A stretch of DNA of 64,000 nt from positions 62,001 to 126,000 of the forward strand of contig DATCBN010000004.1 of NCBI GenBank assembly GCA_036511855.1, in the 5' to 3' direction. Shown here piece after piece: positions 38,239 to 47,276 of this stretch (positions are counted from its first letter, which is position 1; each line of letters begins with the position of its first letter). Both the position numbers and the translations under genes were made by a program. Source of the DNA: Candidatus Eremiobacteraceae bacterium. GTDB taxonomy: Bacteria; Vulcanimicrobiota; Vulcanimicrobiia; Eremiobacterales; Eremiobacteraceae. A model generated the notes under the pieces. That model ran no database searches. It was not told the origin of the DNA and was given only the letters and a program-made list of their open reading frames with translations.

Positions 38239-38921
38239 ACCGGCCGGAATCCGTGCGTCTCAGGCACCCTGCCCGCACCGCGTCCGAACAAGCGGTCGCC
38301 GGCGTCGCCGAGTCCGGGCACGATGTAGCCGTGGTCGTTCAGATGCTTGTCGAGCGCGCACGTGTACACTTTGATGCCGGGATGGGCCGCGAACAGCGCG
38401 GCGCATCCTTCAGGCGCCGCGATGAGCGTGATGAAGCGCAGGTCGGAGACCAGCGCTCCGCGTCTGAGCAAGAGATCCACGGCGGCCACCGCCGACGCGC
38501 CGGTGGCAAGCATCGGATCGAGAACGAACGCGCGCCTACCGATGAGATCCTCCGGCAGATTCACGTAGTAGGGCATGGCTTGCAGCGTGTCCGGATCGCG
38601 ATACATGCCCACGTGCGCGACGTGCGCCTGCGGCATCAGCGCGTGGAAGCCGGGTACGAGGCCCAGTCCTGCGCGCAAGATGGGGACGAGCAACGGCACG
38701 CGGACCAACGTCTGCGCGCTTGCCCAACCGACCGGCGAAGCCACTTGCGTCTCTGCCGTCTCGAGATCGGCCGTAGCGGGCCACGCCAGCAACATGCCGA
38801 GCTCAAGGCACAACTCGCGGAATTCTTTGTTGGACGTGGCGGCGTCACGCAGACGGCCGAGCTTGTCGTGCACGAGCGGATGCTGCAAGATGGTGAGATT
38901 CGGGAAGTCGCGCGTCTCCAT
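38235..38921 (-). CDS. upp: Uracil phosphoribosyltransferase
   Basis: Uracil salvage to UMP, 228 residues. Signature motifs: LTILQHPLVHDKLGRLRD at the N-terminus, PILRAGLGLVPGF, the PRPP loop VLDPMLATGASA, and LNDHGYIVPGLGDAGDRLFG at the C-terminus. ATG 38921 matches the usual N-terminal length; GTG 38933 is an alternative. Confidence 0.95.
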   Translation of the reverse strand: METRDFPNLTILQHPLVHDKLGRLRDAATSNKEFRELCLELGMLLAWPATADLETAETQVASPVGWASAQTLVRVPLLVPILRAGLGLVPGFHALMPQAHVAHVGMYRDPDTLQAMPYYVNLPEDLIGRRAFVLDPMLATGASAVAAVDLLLRRGALVSDLRFITLIAAPEGCAALFAAHPGIKVYTCALDKHLNDHGYIVPGLGDAGDRLFGRGAGRVPETHGFRPV

Positions 38922-38945
38922 CGGGTGCCCCACAGATGCGCGCGG

Positions 38946-40199
38946 CTACGGCACGCCGAACTGCGCCGTGAGTTCGTGCACCTTGTCGCGAAGTTGGACG
39001 ATGCGCGCGCGCTTGCCGACGTCGTCCATCGCGGCGATCATCAACGCGGCGATCTCCCGCATCTCGGGCTCTTTCATGCCGCGCGTGGTGACGGCCGGCG
39101 TGCCCACTCGCACACCGCTCGCGACCATGGGTGGATTCTTGTCGAAAGGTATCGTGTTCTTGTTGACGGTGATGCCGATCTCGTCGAGATAGATCTCGAC
39201 GTCTTTGCCGGTGAGGCCGCGCGACGAGACGTCGAGCAGCATGAGGTGACTATCGGTGCCGCCGGTGACGATGCGGACGCCGCCGGCCGAAAGCGACTCG
39301 GCGAGCGCGCGGGCGTTTGCGACGACTTGGCGCGCGTAATCCTTGAACGACGGCAGCAGCGCTTCGCGGAACGCGACGGCCTTCGCGGCGATGATGTGCA
39401 TGAGCGGGCCGCCCTGAATGCCGGGGAAGGTGGTCTTTGAGATGCCCTTGCCGAGTTCGCCATTGCACATCACCGCGCCGCCGCGAGGACCGCGCAGCGT
39501 CTTGTGCGTTGTGGTCGTGACGAAGTCCGCGTGACCCACCGGCGACGGGTAATACCCGGTGCAGACGAGCCCCGCGACGTGGGCGATGTCGGCGAAGAGC
39601 AGCGCACCGTTCTCATGGGCTATGTCGGCGAACGTCTTCCAATCGACCCTGCGCGAGTATGCGCTCCATCCGGTCACGATCATCTTCGGCTTGTGCTCGC
39701 GCGCAAGTGCGCGGATCGCATCGTAATCGAACTGCTCGGTTTTCGCGTCCACCATATAGGGCACGACGTTGTACAGCTTCCCGCTGAAATTCACTTTGCT
39801 TCCGTGGGTGAGGTGGCCGCCGTGATCGAGCGCCGTGCCCATGATGGTGTCGCCGGGCTTGAGCACGGAGAAGTAGACGGCCATGTTCGCCTGTGCGCCG
39901 GAGTGCGGCTGCACGTTTGCGTACTCCACGCCGAACAACTGTTTCAGCCGGTCAAGCGCGAGCGTTTCGGCGATGTCGACGAACTCGCACCCGCCGTAAT
40001 AGCGCTTACCGGGATACCCTTCGGCGTATTTATTCGTCATGACGCATGACGCCGCTTCGCGCACGGCCGCACTCACATAATTCTCCGACGCGATCAACTC
40101 AAGGTTTTTGCGCTGCCGCTCTTCTTCTTTGAGTATCGCGCTGTAGACTTCGGGATCGGCTTGCGCCAGAGCCGCCTGATCGAGCACGCGCGCGTTCAC
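38946..40199 (-). CDS. glyA: Serine hydroxymethyltransferase
   Basis: Interconverts serine and glycine with tetrahydrofolate, 417 residues. [11 protein letters not shown] near 33-43, the PLP lysine in [14 protein letters not shown], and QGGPLMH are all present. It starts with GTG 40199, overlapping rpiB by 4 bp (GTGA). The glyA-upp order is the Firmicutes-type arrangement. Confidence 0.97.
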   Translation of the reverse strand: MNARVLDQAALAQADPEVYSAILKEEERQRKNLELIASENYVSAAVREAASCVMTNKYAEGYPGKRYYGGCEFVDIAETLALDRLKQLFGVEYANVQPHSGAQANMAVYFSVLKPGDTIMGTALDHGGHLTHGSKVNFSGKLYNVVPYMVDAKTEQFDYDAIRALAREHKPKMIVTGWSAYSRRVDWKTFADIAHENGALLFADIAHVAGLVCTGYYPSPVGHADFVTTTTHKTLRGPRGGAVMCNGELGKGISKTTFPGIQGGPLMHIIAAKAVAFREALLPSFKDYARQVVANARALAESLSAGGVRIVTGGTDSHLMLLDVSSRGLTGKDVEIYLDEIGITVNKNTIPFDKNPPMVASGVRVGTPAVTTRGMKEPEMREIAALMIAAMDDVGKRARIVQLRDKVHELTAQFGVP

Positions 40200-40681
40200 G
40201 CGTTGTTCCCCGCACCGCTCGGTGCTCCGACAGCCGGATACTCGTCGATCTCCTTGACGCGGCGTTCGTGCCGGCCGATCTCACCTTCGGTGGTCAGCCA
40301 CACGTCGAGACATTCTTGCACCATTTCCCAGCCCACGAGGCGCTCGGCGAAGCAGATGATGTTCGCATGATTGTGTTGGCGGGATAAGCGCGCTGAATAT
40401 GGCTCGGCGACTGGCGCGGCGCGGACTCCCTTCACCTTATTGGCGGCGATCGCGATGCCGATGCTCGACCCGCAGACGAGCACGCCGCGTTCGAATTCCC
40501 CGCTGCCAACGGCCTCGCCGACCTTGAACGCGATCAGAGGGTAGTCGACCGGGTCGGTGGAGTACGTGCCGAAATCCACGACTTCGTGACCGAGTTCGCG
40601 CAGCCGCTCTGCGACTTTTGCTTTGTACACGAATCCGGCGTGATCGGCGCCGACGGCGATGCGAAATTTCTTCGTGGTCAT
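40196..40681 (-). CDS. rpiB: Ribose-5-phosphate isomerase B
   Basis: Pentose phosphate isomerase of the LacAB/RpiB family, 161 residues. N-terminal GADHAGF, catalytic Cys in [16 protein letters not shown] (the family usually has CGTGIG or CGSGIG; here a Ser replaces the second Gly), and [15 protein letters not shown] with active-site His. ATGA overlap with the phosphatase gene. Confidence 0.94.
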   Translation of the reverse strand: MTTKKFRIAVGADHAGFVYKAKVAERLRELGHEVVDFGTYSTDPVDYPLIAFKVGEAVGSGEFERGVLVCGSSIGIAIAANKVKGVRAAPVAEPYSARLSRQHNHANIICFAERLVGWEMVQECLDVWLTTEGEIGRHERRVKEIDEYPAVGAPSGAGNNA

Positions 40682-41172
40682 TGTAATGGCATCTTAGGTT
40701 CGCCCGCCGCACTGCGGCCGACCTTTATGCGCTCCACGATCTTCGGCATCCCGCTCTCCAACTGCTCGCGCAGCGCACGATAATCGGCTTCGTCGCCGCC
40801 GTACGGATCGGGAATGTCGCCGAGTCCCGTGAGCTCGTCGTAGCTGACGATCTTCGCGCGCTCGCCCGGGAAGAATTGCCGCACGTGGTCGCGGTGTCTG
40901 TCGGTGACGCAGACGACGAGTTGCGCTCTGTCGACGAGTTCGCGCGTGAGCGGCTGGGCGCGATGCGCATCGAGCAGCAGCCCAAGGTCTGTCGCGACAT
41001 CGCGCGCGCGGTCTTCAGCACGGTGACCCGTCAGCGCCGATGTGCCGCAGCTCTGCACGACCGCTTCAATACCGGCTGCCTCCAACGCAGCGTGGGCCAT
41101 CACTTCGGCGAGCGGGCTCCGACAGATGTTGCCGCTGCACACGAAGAGAACGTGCGGTATCGTGTTTGCCAT
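40678..41172 (-). CDS. Low-molecular-weight phosphotyrosine/arginine phosphatase
   Basis: A 164-residue LMW-PTP. P-loop VCSGNICRSPLAEVM carries the CX5R signature at about 12-18, and the general-acid loop reads IPDPYGGDEADYRAL (Asp-Pro). Neighbours rpiB and glyA correspond to the ywlE region of Bacillus, whose product is a protein-arginine phosphatase; a role in tyrosine-kinase control of polysaccharide export is the other usual option. Confidence 0.9.
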   Translation of the reverse strand: MANTIPHVLFVCSGNICRSPLAEVMAHAALEAAGIEAVVQSCGTSALTGHRAEDRARDVATDLGLLLDAHRAQPLTRELVDRAQLVVCVTDRHRDHVRQFFPGERAKIVSYDELTGLGDIPDPYGGDEADYRALREQLESGMPKIVERIKVGRSAAGEPKMPLQ

Positions 41173-41255
41173 GCGCGAGTGGAGTTCGAAGCGGCGGGCG
41201 AACGGACCTACGAAAGCGGTTAGGAGAACGCGCGCAGCTCGCAGAACGCGACGGC

Positions 41256-41975
41256 ATGAGATTGTGCTGCAGCACCGCGTCGTATCGGCGCGCGATCGAA
41301 TCGAGAGAACTCACGCAGCTCGAGTGGATCGATCGCTGCGCGCGCGATCTGGCGGTCGACGGCATCGAGTTCGACGCGGGCTTCTTCCCGCGCACCGACG
41401 ACGACTATTTGGCGCAATTGAAAAAGCTCTGCGCCGACCGGTGTCTGACCGTCGCTGGCGCGACCGCGATCGCTAGCCTCGGCGGCGACGATGTTGAGGC
41501 GGCAATCGAATCTTTTGTGCCGTGGATCGATCGCGCCCTCGCCCTCGGCGCGCCGCTCTTGCGATTTGAATGCGGCGGCGCGAGCGGTGCGCCCGGGATC
41601 GGATGGCGCGAGTTCGTGCGCGCCCTCAAGCACGTGTGCGCCGAAGCGAAGCGGCGCAATGTCACGCTCGCACTTCAAGCCGGCGCGAGCGGCTCGCTCG
41701 TCATCACGCCTGCCGACGTTCGGCGTGCGCTCAAAGAATGCGATTCGGCGTGGCTGCGCTTGGCGATGCGCGCAGCGGATCTGCGCGCCGATGCATCCGG
41801 CGAATGGCGAGAACTGATGGACGAGACGGTGATCGCCACCACCGAGACCGGCGACCCATCCGAGATCGCGGCGCTCGGCAATGCCGGCTATCGCGGTTTT
41901 GTTTCGCTCTGTTTTGCCGGCGAGCGCGACGAAGCCGAAGCCGTCCCCGCGATCATCAAATCGATGCGTCTGTAG
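41256..41975 (+). CDS. TIM-barrel sugar phosphate isomerase/epimerase-like
   Basis: A 239-residue protein of the xylose-isomerase-like AP endonuclease 2 superfamily, judged from MRLCCSTASYRRAIE...DGIEFDAGFFP at the N-terminus and repeating beta/alpha units (PLLRFECGGASG, NVTLALQAGASGSLV, GFVSLCFAGE). The usual metal-binding Glu/His residues of strand ends are only partly present, so activity is uncertain. It starts at ATG 41256, is divergent from the phosphatase gene, and is followed by a palindrome terminator. Confidence 0.7.
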   Translation: MRLCCSTASYRRAIESRELTQLEWIDRCARDLAVDGIEFDAGFFPRTDDDYLAQLKKLCADRCLTVAGATAIASLGGDDVEAAIESFVPWIDRALALGAPLLRFECGGASGAPGIGWREFVRALKHVCAEAKRRNVTLALQAGASGSLVITPADVRRALKECDSAWLRLAMRAADLRADASGEWRELMDETVIATTETGDPSEIAALGNAGYRGFVSLCFAGERDEAEAVPAIIKSMRL

Positions 41976-41993
41976 ACAATCTCATTTGTAGGA

Positions 41994-42019
41994 GGGCAAG
42001 CATCGCTTGCCCTATTTTT
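41994..42019 (+). terminator. Palindrome plus T-tract after the isomerase-like gene
   Basis: GGGCAAGCATCGCTTGCCC is followed by TATTTTT on the plus strand, 18 bp after the stop codon at 41975. This is the right orientation for intrinsic termination. Confidence 0.7.
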
Positions 42020-42034
42020 CTTACGCGCGTACTA

Positions 42035-42053
42035 GGGCAAGCATCGCTTGCCC
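42035..42053. repeat. GGGCAAGC palindrome copy
   Basis: GGGCAAGCATCGCTTGCCC with the GTACTA left flank, in the convergent gap between the isomerase-like gene and the 6S RNA gene. Confidence 0.9.
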
Positions 42054-42054
42054 C

Positions 42055-42081
42055 AAAAAAATGGGTGAGCGTTGCTCACCC
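42055..42081 (-). terminator. GGGTGAGC palindrome plus T-tract, minus-strand terminator
   Basis: On the minus strand the compensated variant GGGTGAGCAACGCTCACCC is followed by A and seven T. It could end transcription coming from the 6S RNA gene about 90 bp upstream. Confidence 0.65.
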
Positions 42082-42096
42082 TCGTACGGAACGACA

Positions 42097-42115
42097 GGGC
42101 AAGCGATGCTTGCCC
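42097..42115. repeat. GGGCAAGC palindrome copy
   Basis: GGGCAAGCGATGCTTGCCC with the TCCTAC right flank, third hairpin downstream of the 6S RNA gene region. Confidence 0.9.
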
Positions 42116-42136
42116 TCCTACGGCGCGTTAACATAC

Positions 42137-42161
42137 GAAGGGCAAGCGTTGCTTGCCCTTC
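42137..42161. repeat. Palindrome with 11-bp arms
   Basis: GAAGGGCAAGC / GCTTGCCCTTC arms around GTT. It lies 10 bp downstream of the predicted 6S RNA 3' end and may protect or define that end. Confidence 0.9.
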
Positions 42162-42170
42162 ATATAACTA

Positions 42171-42352
42171 GCTCCCCATTGAGCCGTTGCCTGCCGGAGA
42201 TTCGAACCCGCTTATAGCAGGTGGGTGCTGACCCGAGCGCCGGAAGGCTTCCCTCTTCGAGGAGGGCTTGCTCAAAAGCGCACGGAGTTCGGCTCCCTCT
42301 CGTGTTGTTTGTGGTTCAAACACGAGACAGGCTGACGTACACCGCAGGGAGC
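42171..42352 (-). ncRNA. ssrS: 6S RNA
   Basis: About 182 nt, non-coding, binds the housekeeping RNA polymerase holoenzyme in stationary phase. The ends pair (GCTCCC at the 5' end with GGGAGC at the 3' end). Shortly after the 5' end comes CCCTGCGGTGTACGTCAGCC, nearly the same as the 5' region of gammaproteobacterial 6S RNAs as I remember them. GAGGGAAGCCTTCCGG and CACCCACC in the 3' half, and CAACGGC near the 3' end, also correspond. Length fits the family. A T-loop-like GGTTCGAATC inside it is not part of a tRNA. The identification is by recall of the family, so a covariance-model search (Rfam 6S) is the decisive check. Confidence 0.82.
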
Positions 42353-42375
42353 GCGCTCGTCGCGCTGTGGCCTCC

Positions 42376-42404
42376 ACCCTAACATGCCGCGCGAACGAAA
42401 ACAA
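42376..42404 (-). promoter_or_regulatory. Possible promoter of the 6S RNA gene
   Basis: TTGTTT and TAGGGT are spaced by 17 bp on the minus strand, about 24 bp before the predicted mature 5' end. The -10 is a poor match. Confidence 0.3.
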
Positions 42405-42495
42405 GACTTGACTTTTTACAATCGGGTGGTCTTGGGGACCTACACTTTCCCAGGTTTCAAAGAGAGATTGCCGCGCCGGCCGCTAACTCTGCCGC

Positions 42496-43509
42496 ATGAA
42501 CCCGCAGCTGCGTTACGAGACGCTCACTCTTCACCTGCGCCACACGTTCACTATCGCCCGCTCCTCGGAAGACATCGCGCAGACCCTTCTGCTACACCTC
42601 AAGGCCGACGGCATCGACGCGGTCGGCGAGTCGGCGCCCATCGCGCGTTACAGCGAGAGCGTGGATTTGGTCGAACGTCAGCTCGGCGTGCTGGATTTTC
42701 GTGGCTCGAACCTGTGGCACATCGATGAGATGCTCGCCCGCATTCCGCGCGACCAGCGCGGCGCGATGTGCGCGCTGGACCTTGCGCTCCACGACTGGGC
42801 CGGCAAGCGCCTGAACATCCCCGTCTATCAGCTCCTCGGCTTGGATCCAGCGAAGGCCAAGCAGACATCGTTCACAATCGGCATAGACGACGTGGACAAA
42901 ATGGTCAGCAAAACGCGGGAAGCCGCACACTTGCCCATCCTCAAGGTGAAATTGGGCGCCGGCAACGAGCGAGTGATCCTTCAAGCGCTGCGTTCGGTGT
43001 ATCGAGGCATCATCCGGGTGGATGCGAACGAAGCCTGGACGCCGGAAGAAGCGGTCGATCATCTGCGCGATCTCGTATCGTTCGGCCTCGAATTCTGCGA
43101 GCAGCCCATTGCGGCGGGAAACCCGGCGGGACTGCGCTACGTGCGCGAGAACTCGCCGGTCCCTATCATGGCTGACGAGGATTGCCGGACGCTCGAAGAC
43201 CTCGCGACGTTGAACGGGTGCGTCGACGGCATCAACATCAAATTGGTGAAGTGCGGCGGAATCCGCGAAGCGGTCGCGATGATCCACGCAGCTCGCGCCA
43301 TGCGGATGAAGGTCATGCTCGGCTGCATGATCGAGTCTTCGGTGCTTTGCACCGCGGCGGCGCACCTGACGCCCCTTGTGGATTACGCGGACGTCGACGG
43401 CCCGTTACTCGTGACCGACGATCCGTACACCGGCGCGGAATACGACGGCGCGCAGTTGCGTCTACCGAGCGCACCCGGCCTAGGGGTGCGGCCGCGGAAC
43501 GCGGCGTAA
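42496..43509 (+). CDS. Enolase-superfamily dipeptide epimerase / DgcA-like racemase
   Basis: A 337-residue muconate-cycloisomerase-group enzyme. Catalytic lysines are in LKVKLG and NIKLVKCGG, and metal ligands in RVDANEAW, FCEQP and ADEDC, so the active site is complete. Close relatives are L-Ala-D/L-Glu epimerases of murein-peptide recycling and the N-acetyl-D-Glu racemase DgcA. The directly following DUF1611 gene favours the DgcA/DgcN pairing. It is the first gene of a four-gene plus-strand operon. Confidence 0.85.
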   Translation: MNPQLRYETLTLHLRHTFTIARSSEDIAQTLLLHLKADGIDAVGESAPIARYSESVDLVERQLGVLDFRGSNLWHIDEMLARIPRDQRGAMCALDLALHDWAGKRLNIPVYQLLGLDPAKAKQTSFTIGIDDVDKMVSKTREAAHLPILKVKLGAGNERVILQALRSVYRGIIRVDANEAWTPEEAVDHLRDLVSFGLEFCEQPIAAGNPAGLRYVRENSPVPIMADEDCRTLEDLATLNGCVDGINIKLVKCGGIREAVAMIHAARAMRMKVMLGCMIESSVLCTAAAHLTPLVDYADVDGPLLVTDDPYTGAEYDGAQLRLPSAPGLGVRPRNAA

Positions 43510-43518
43510 CACCGCGCT

Positions 43519-44586
43519 ATGGATGAGCGCCGGCGATACGTCGTCCTCACCGAAGGATTCATCGCCGACCGACACGCCAAAACCGCGTTCGGCGTCATGC
43601 GCTACGGCGGCGACGCTGTGGTGGCGGTGGTCGATTCGACTGCGGTGGGCAAGCTGGTGTCGGACCTCCATCCGCATCTGCGCTGCGATGCGCCGATCGT
43701 GGCAACCGTCGCCGATGCGCTCAAGTTTCAGCCCACCTCGCTGCTCGTCGGCGTCGCCAACGCCGGCGGTTTCTTGCCGCCCGCGTTTCGACCGCGCGTT
43801 TTGGATGCGATCGATGCCGGCCTCGAAATCGTCAGCGGCTTGCACGAATTCCTCAACGAGGACGACGAATTTTGTGCACGCGCCCGGTCGAGCGGCGCGA
43901 AGTTGTGGGACGTGCGCCGTCCGCCCGACGGCATTCCGCTTTTTTCAGGCGCGGCGTATCGCGTGCCGCAAGTGGTGGCGCTAGCGGTCGGCAGCGACTG
44001 CGCGATCGGCAAGATGACCGTCATGCTCGAGCTTGCCGAGGCCGGACGTGCCGCCGGTGGCCGGCCGCAGTTCGTGGCCACGGGCCAGACCGGAATCATG
44101 ATCGCGGGCAAAGGCATCGCGGTCGACCGCGTCATCTCGGACTTCGTCACAGGCGCCGCCGAGCAGCTCGTGCTCGACGTGCCACCCGACACCGATGTGA
44201 CGCTCGTGGAAGGTCAAGGAAGCATTCTACATCCGGCATACGCTCCGGTCACGCTCGGTTTGATCCTCGGCTGTGCGCCGGACATGTTCGTGCTCTGCCA
44301 CCGCGCCGGACAGAAGACCGTCGAGGATTTCGATGTTCCCATTCCGGACCTGCGCTCGCTCGCACGCGATCACGAGCGCGTCGTCGCCCACATCAAGCCG
44401 GCTCGTTGCGTGGCCCTTGCACTGAACACCGCAGGCTTCGACGACGTCCGCGCGCGCGCCGCGATCGCGACTGCGGAAGCGGAGACCGGACTGTCCACCG
44501 ACGACGTCGTCCGCTTCGGCGCGGCCAAATTGTGGACCGCGGTCGCGCACGCCGCTGAACTCACCGACAAGAGGCAACCCGCATGA
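43519..44586 (+). CDS. DUF1611 protein (DgcN-like N-acetyltransferase)
   Basis: A 355-residue P-loop-type protein of the DUF1611 family: N-terminal domain about 1-150 (ADRHAKTAFGVMRY), then a nucleotide-binding-like domain with SDCAIGKMTVMLEL, ATGQTGIMIAGKG and LVEGQGSILHPAY. Family members named DgcN act on D-glutamate together with DgcA; others are only known as DUF1611. The 9-bp gap to the epimerase and the ATGA overlap with the lipoprotein gene place it in the middle of the operon. Substrate assignment is inference. Confidence 0.8.
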   Translation: MDERRRYVVLTEGFIADRHAKTAFGVMRYGGDAVVAVVDSTAVGKLVSDLHPHLRCDAPIVATVADALKFQPTSLLVGVANAGGFLPPAFRPRVLDAIDAGLEIVSGLHEFLNEDDEFCARARSSGAKLWDVRRPPDGIPLFSGAAYRVPQVVALAVGSDCAIGKMTVMLELAEAGRAAGGRPQFVATGQTGIMIAGKGIAVDRVISDFVTGAAEQLVLDVPPDTDVTLVEGQGSILHPAYAPVTLGLILGCAPDMFVLCHRAGQKTVEDFDVPIPDLRSLARDHERVVAHIKPARCVALALNTAGFDDVRARAAIATAEAETGLSTDDVVRFGAAKLWTAVAHAAELTDKRQPA

Positions 44587-46220
44587 CGAGGTTTGTCGGC
44601 CGGTTTATCGTCGCCGCGGCCGCCGTATTCGCAATGTTGTTTGTGGCGTCGTGCTCGAAGACGAGCACGGCGCTTGGTCCGCAGGCAAACGGCGCAAATC
44701 CGTGGACGGTTCACGGCACGTTGCGTCTGACCGAGGCCGAAGAGCCGAATTCGCTGATCCGCATGTTCTCAAACCAAGAATCGGCCGATGACGTCACCGC
44801 ATTGCTCTTCGAACCTTTTTTCCGGTTCGACGACCACGAGAATCCGGTGCCGGCCCTGGTCACCGTTTTTCCGACGCAGAAGAACGGCTTGATCAGCGCG
44901 GACGGCAAGCGCATCACGTTCAAACTGCGGCCGGGCGTGGTGTGGTCGGACGGCGCGCCGGTCACTGCCGACGATGTCATTTTCACATGGCATGCGATCG
45001 TCGATAAGAACAACCCGGTCGTCTATACCCAAGGTTACGATCAAATCGAACGGATCGTGAAAGACAGCCCGCATCAAGTCACCTTCGTGCTCCGCACGCC
45101 GCTAGCAAGCGCGGTCTATCTATTCTCCGAAGGCACGTTCATGCCGCTTCCCGAGCATCTCTTGGACAAGTACACGTCGCTCAGCGGTATCGGCTATGAC
45201 GCCGACCCGGTCGGCGACGGACCGTTCGTGCTCCAGCAATGGCTCCACGGATCAGATCTCTTCTTCGCCGCAAATCCCCGTTATTGGCGAGGGCGACCGC
45301 CTATTCACACGATCGATATCAAGATCATTCCTAACTCCAGCTCGCTGTTCCAAGAATTGAAATCGCACGAAGTCGACATGGTCGACGGCGTACCCAAATC
45401 GCTCGTGCCCGAACTCGCCACAATCCCCGGAGTCCGCCAGAGCAACACGCTTCAGGCGAACTATCGCCATCTGGACTTCAACTGCTCGCGGCCCATCCTG
45501 CGCGATGTCGCCGTGCGGCGCGCGATCGCGCGCGCGATCGACGTCGACAAGATCATCCGCACGGTCTACGGCGGTCTTGGGGTTCGGGCAGTCACGGACA
45601 TCCCGCCATTTTCTTGGGCGACGAACTTGCTCGCACCGGTTCCTTACGATCCCGCGGCCGCCGACCGCATTCTCGACGACGACGGCTGGCACGCGGGCGC
45701 CGATGGGATCCGCGTCAAGAACGGCCAGCGGCTCTCGCTGACCATCTCGACGGCATCGAGCAATCTGCTCAACGAAGACGCGGAACAGCTCATCGCCGGC
45801 GACTTGAAATCCGTCGGCATCGAACTGACCGCGAAGAATTACGCAGGTGCGGTGCTCTTCGCGCCGGACGGCCCGATCTACGGCGGACGATACGACATGG
45901 CGTGGATCGTGAACACGGAAGGCACCGACCCCGACAATCTCGGCAGTTGGGGTTGCGATTACATGCCGCATCACGGCGCGAACACGCTTTTCTATTGCAA
46001 CCGGAAAGTCGACGCCTATCTGAAGGACGCGCAAGTGAACTACGATCATGCGCGGCGGCGTGCGGACTACGAGGCGGCTTGGAAGATCTTGCTCGACGAC
46101 GCTCCCGAAATCATGATCTACTGGGATTACAACGTGATCGGATATAACTCGGATCTAAAGAACTTCAAACCTGCGCCGGTCATCACCGACTATTGGAACT
46201 CGTGGGAGTGGCGGATATGA
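44583..46220 (+). CDS. Peptide/oligopeptide-type ABC solute-binding lipoprotein
   Basis: A 545-residue family 5 extracytoplasmic solute-binding protein. A signal peptide ends in a lipobox VASC with Cys24 as lipidation site. SBP_bac_5 features include LRLTEAEEPNSL, the WSDGAPVTADDVIFTWHAI segment (about 120-138), and YDADPVGDGPFVLQQW. The C-terminal YWNSWEWRI end is typical. No permease or ATPase genes accompany it here, so it must share a transporter encoded elsewhere. Context suggests uptake of muropeptides or D-amino-acid dipeptides. Confidence 0.9.
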   Translation: MTRFVGRFIVAAAAVFAMLFVASCSKTSTALGPQANGANPWTVHGTLRLTEAEEPNSLIRMFSNQESADDVTALLFEPFFRFDDHENPVPALVTVFPTQKNGLISADGKRITFKLRPGVVWSDGAPVTADDVIFTWHAIVDKNNPVVYTQGYDQIERIVKDSPHQVTFVLRTPLASAVYLFSEGTFMPLPEHLLDKYTSLSGIGYDADPVGDGPFVLQQWLHGSDLFFAANPRYWRGRPPIHTIDIKIIPNSSSLFQELKSHEVDMVDGVPKSLVPELATIPGVRQSNTLQANYRHLDFNCSRPILRDVAVRRAIARAIDVDKIIRTVYGGLGVRAVTDIPPFSWATNLLAPVPYDPAAADRILDDDGWHAGADGIRVKNGQRLSLTISTASSNLLNEDAEQLIAGDLKSVGIELTAKNYAGAVLFAPDGPIYGGRYDMAWIVNTEGTDPDNLGSWGCDYMPHHGANTLFYCNRKVDAYLKDAQVNYDHARRRADYEAAWKILLDDAPEIMIYWDYNVIGYNSDLKNFKPAPVITDYWNSWEWRI

Positions 46221-47230
46221 ACACCGCTGCGGTGATCGCGGCGTCCGCTGCGGTCTGGGTGCTACGTTTTCCGCAGCCGATCGCGCACGAATACGAATCC
46301 CAAGTCCACGCCGTGCCCGCCGGATTCAGCTCGGCGATCGCGTCGTGGAATGCGCTGGCGCCCGGCGGTTCGTGGATCGACGTGGCGTTGCGCGCGCGCG
46401 TTGGCGATCGCTGGACGTCGTGGTACGAGATGGGCCACTGGAGCGAAGGCCTCGCCGGCGATCATCGCACGTCGTTGAACGGTCAGCACGACGTTGACGG
46501 CCGGGTCGACACCGACACGCTCGTGCTCGCTCATACCGCCGACGCGATCCAGTTGCGCGCTCGCGTTCATGCGGGTGCGAACGGCGCGGCTCCCTCGATC
46601 TCGCTTCTCGCAGTGACGGTCGATCGCGAACCCGATCGCGCATTCGCGCCGCTGTCGGCCGTGAGATCTGCGGCATGGGGCACGGACATCGCGGTACCCG
46701 AACGCACGCAGCGCATCGGTGCGCAAGGCGGCAAGTTCGGCGGCGGCGGGGATTCGTGGTGCAGTCCGACGAGCGTTTCCATGGTCATGGCGTACTGGGC
46801 CGCCGCAAAAGGTCATCCGGCGTGGGATGTCAGCGTCGCCGACGCTGCGGCGGGAACCTACGATCCGGCGTATCAGGGCTGCGGCAACTGGCCGTTCAAC
46901 ATCGCGTATGCTTCGCGGCATGGCCTAGAGGGATGGGTCGCGCGCCTGCCTTCGCTTGCGGCGATGGAAACGTTCGTGTCCGCGGGCCTGCCGGTCATCG
47001 CGAGCATCAAGGTGAAACCGGGCGAGCTCGACGGCTCGCCATATCCGAGCACCGACGGCCATCTGCTCGTGGTGCGCGGCTTCACCGCGGACGGCGATGT
47101 CATCGTCAACGATCCGTACGGCGAACCGGGATCCATTCGGAGGATCTACAAACGCGCGCAATTCGAGCGCGTGTGGCAAGACGGCTCGCACGGCGCGGTC
47201 TATCTCATCGGTCCGGCAGACGTCTTGTAG
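46217..47230 (+). CDS. Exported C39-like cysteine peptidase
   Basis: A 337-residue protein with a short hydrophobic N-terminus (residues 3-16) and a peptidase C39-like domain (about 160-335). The predicted catalytic set is Cys182 in GDSWCSPTSVSMV, His282 in TDGHLLVVRGF and Asn298/Asp299 in IVNDPYG. The N-terminal half (20-150) is a beta-rich domain of unknown role. It starts at ATG 46217, overlapping the lipoprotein stop by 4 bp (ATGA). It may trim peptides outside the membrane for the preceding importer; this is inference. Confidence 0.85.
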   Translation: MNTAAVIAASAAVWVLRFPQPIAHEYESQVHAVPAGFSSAIASWNALAPGGSWIDVALRARVGDRWTSWYEMGHWSEGLAGDHRTSLNGQHDVDGRVDTDTLVLAHTADAIQLRARVHAGANGAAPSISLLAVTVDREPDRAFAPLSAVRSAAWGTDIAVPERTQRIGAQGGKFGGGGDSWCSPTSVSMVMAYWAAAKGHPAWDVSVADAAAGTYDPAYQGCGNWPFNIAYASRHGLEGWVARLPSLAAMETFVSAGLPVIASIKVKPGELDGSPYPSTDGHLLVVRGFTADGDVIVNDPYGEPGSIRRIYKRAQFERVWQDGSHGAVYLIGPADVL

Positions 47231-47246
47231 CAGGGCAACTGTACTA

Positions 47247-47265
47247 GGGCAAGCAGCGCTTGCCC
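47247..47265. repeat. GGGCAAGC palindrome copy
   Basis: GGGCAAGCAGCGCTTGCCC with GTACTA on its left, just after the peptidase stop, no T-tract. Confidence 0.9.
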
Positions 47266-47276
47266 ATCTAGTTGTA

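Noticed and set aside
42183-42200. tRNA gene suggested by GGTTCGAATC
   Set aside because: No acceptor, D or anticodon arm can be built around it; the segment fits the 3' half of 6S RNA.
42168-42404. Minus-strand protein of 78 residues
   Set aside because: The frame covers the 6S RNA candidate and has no recognisable protein features.
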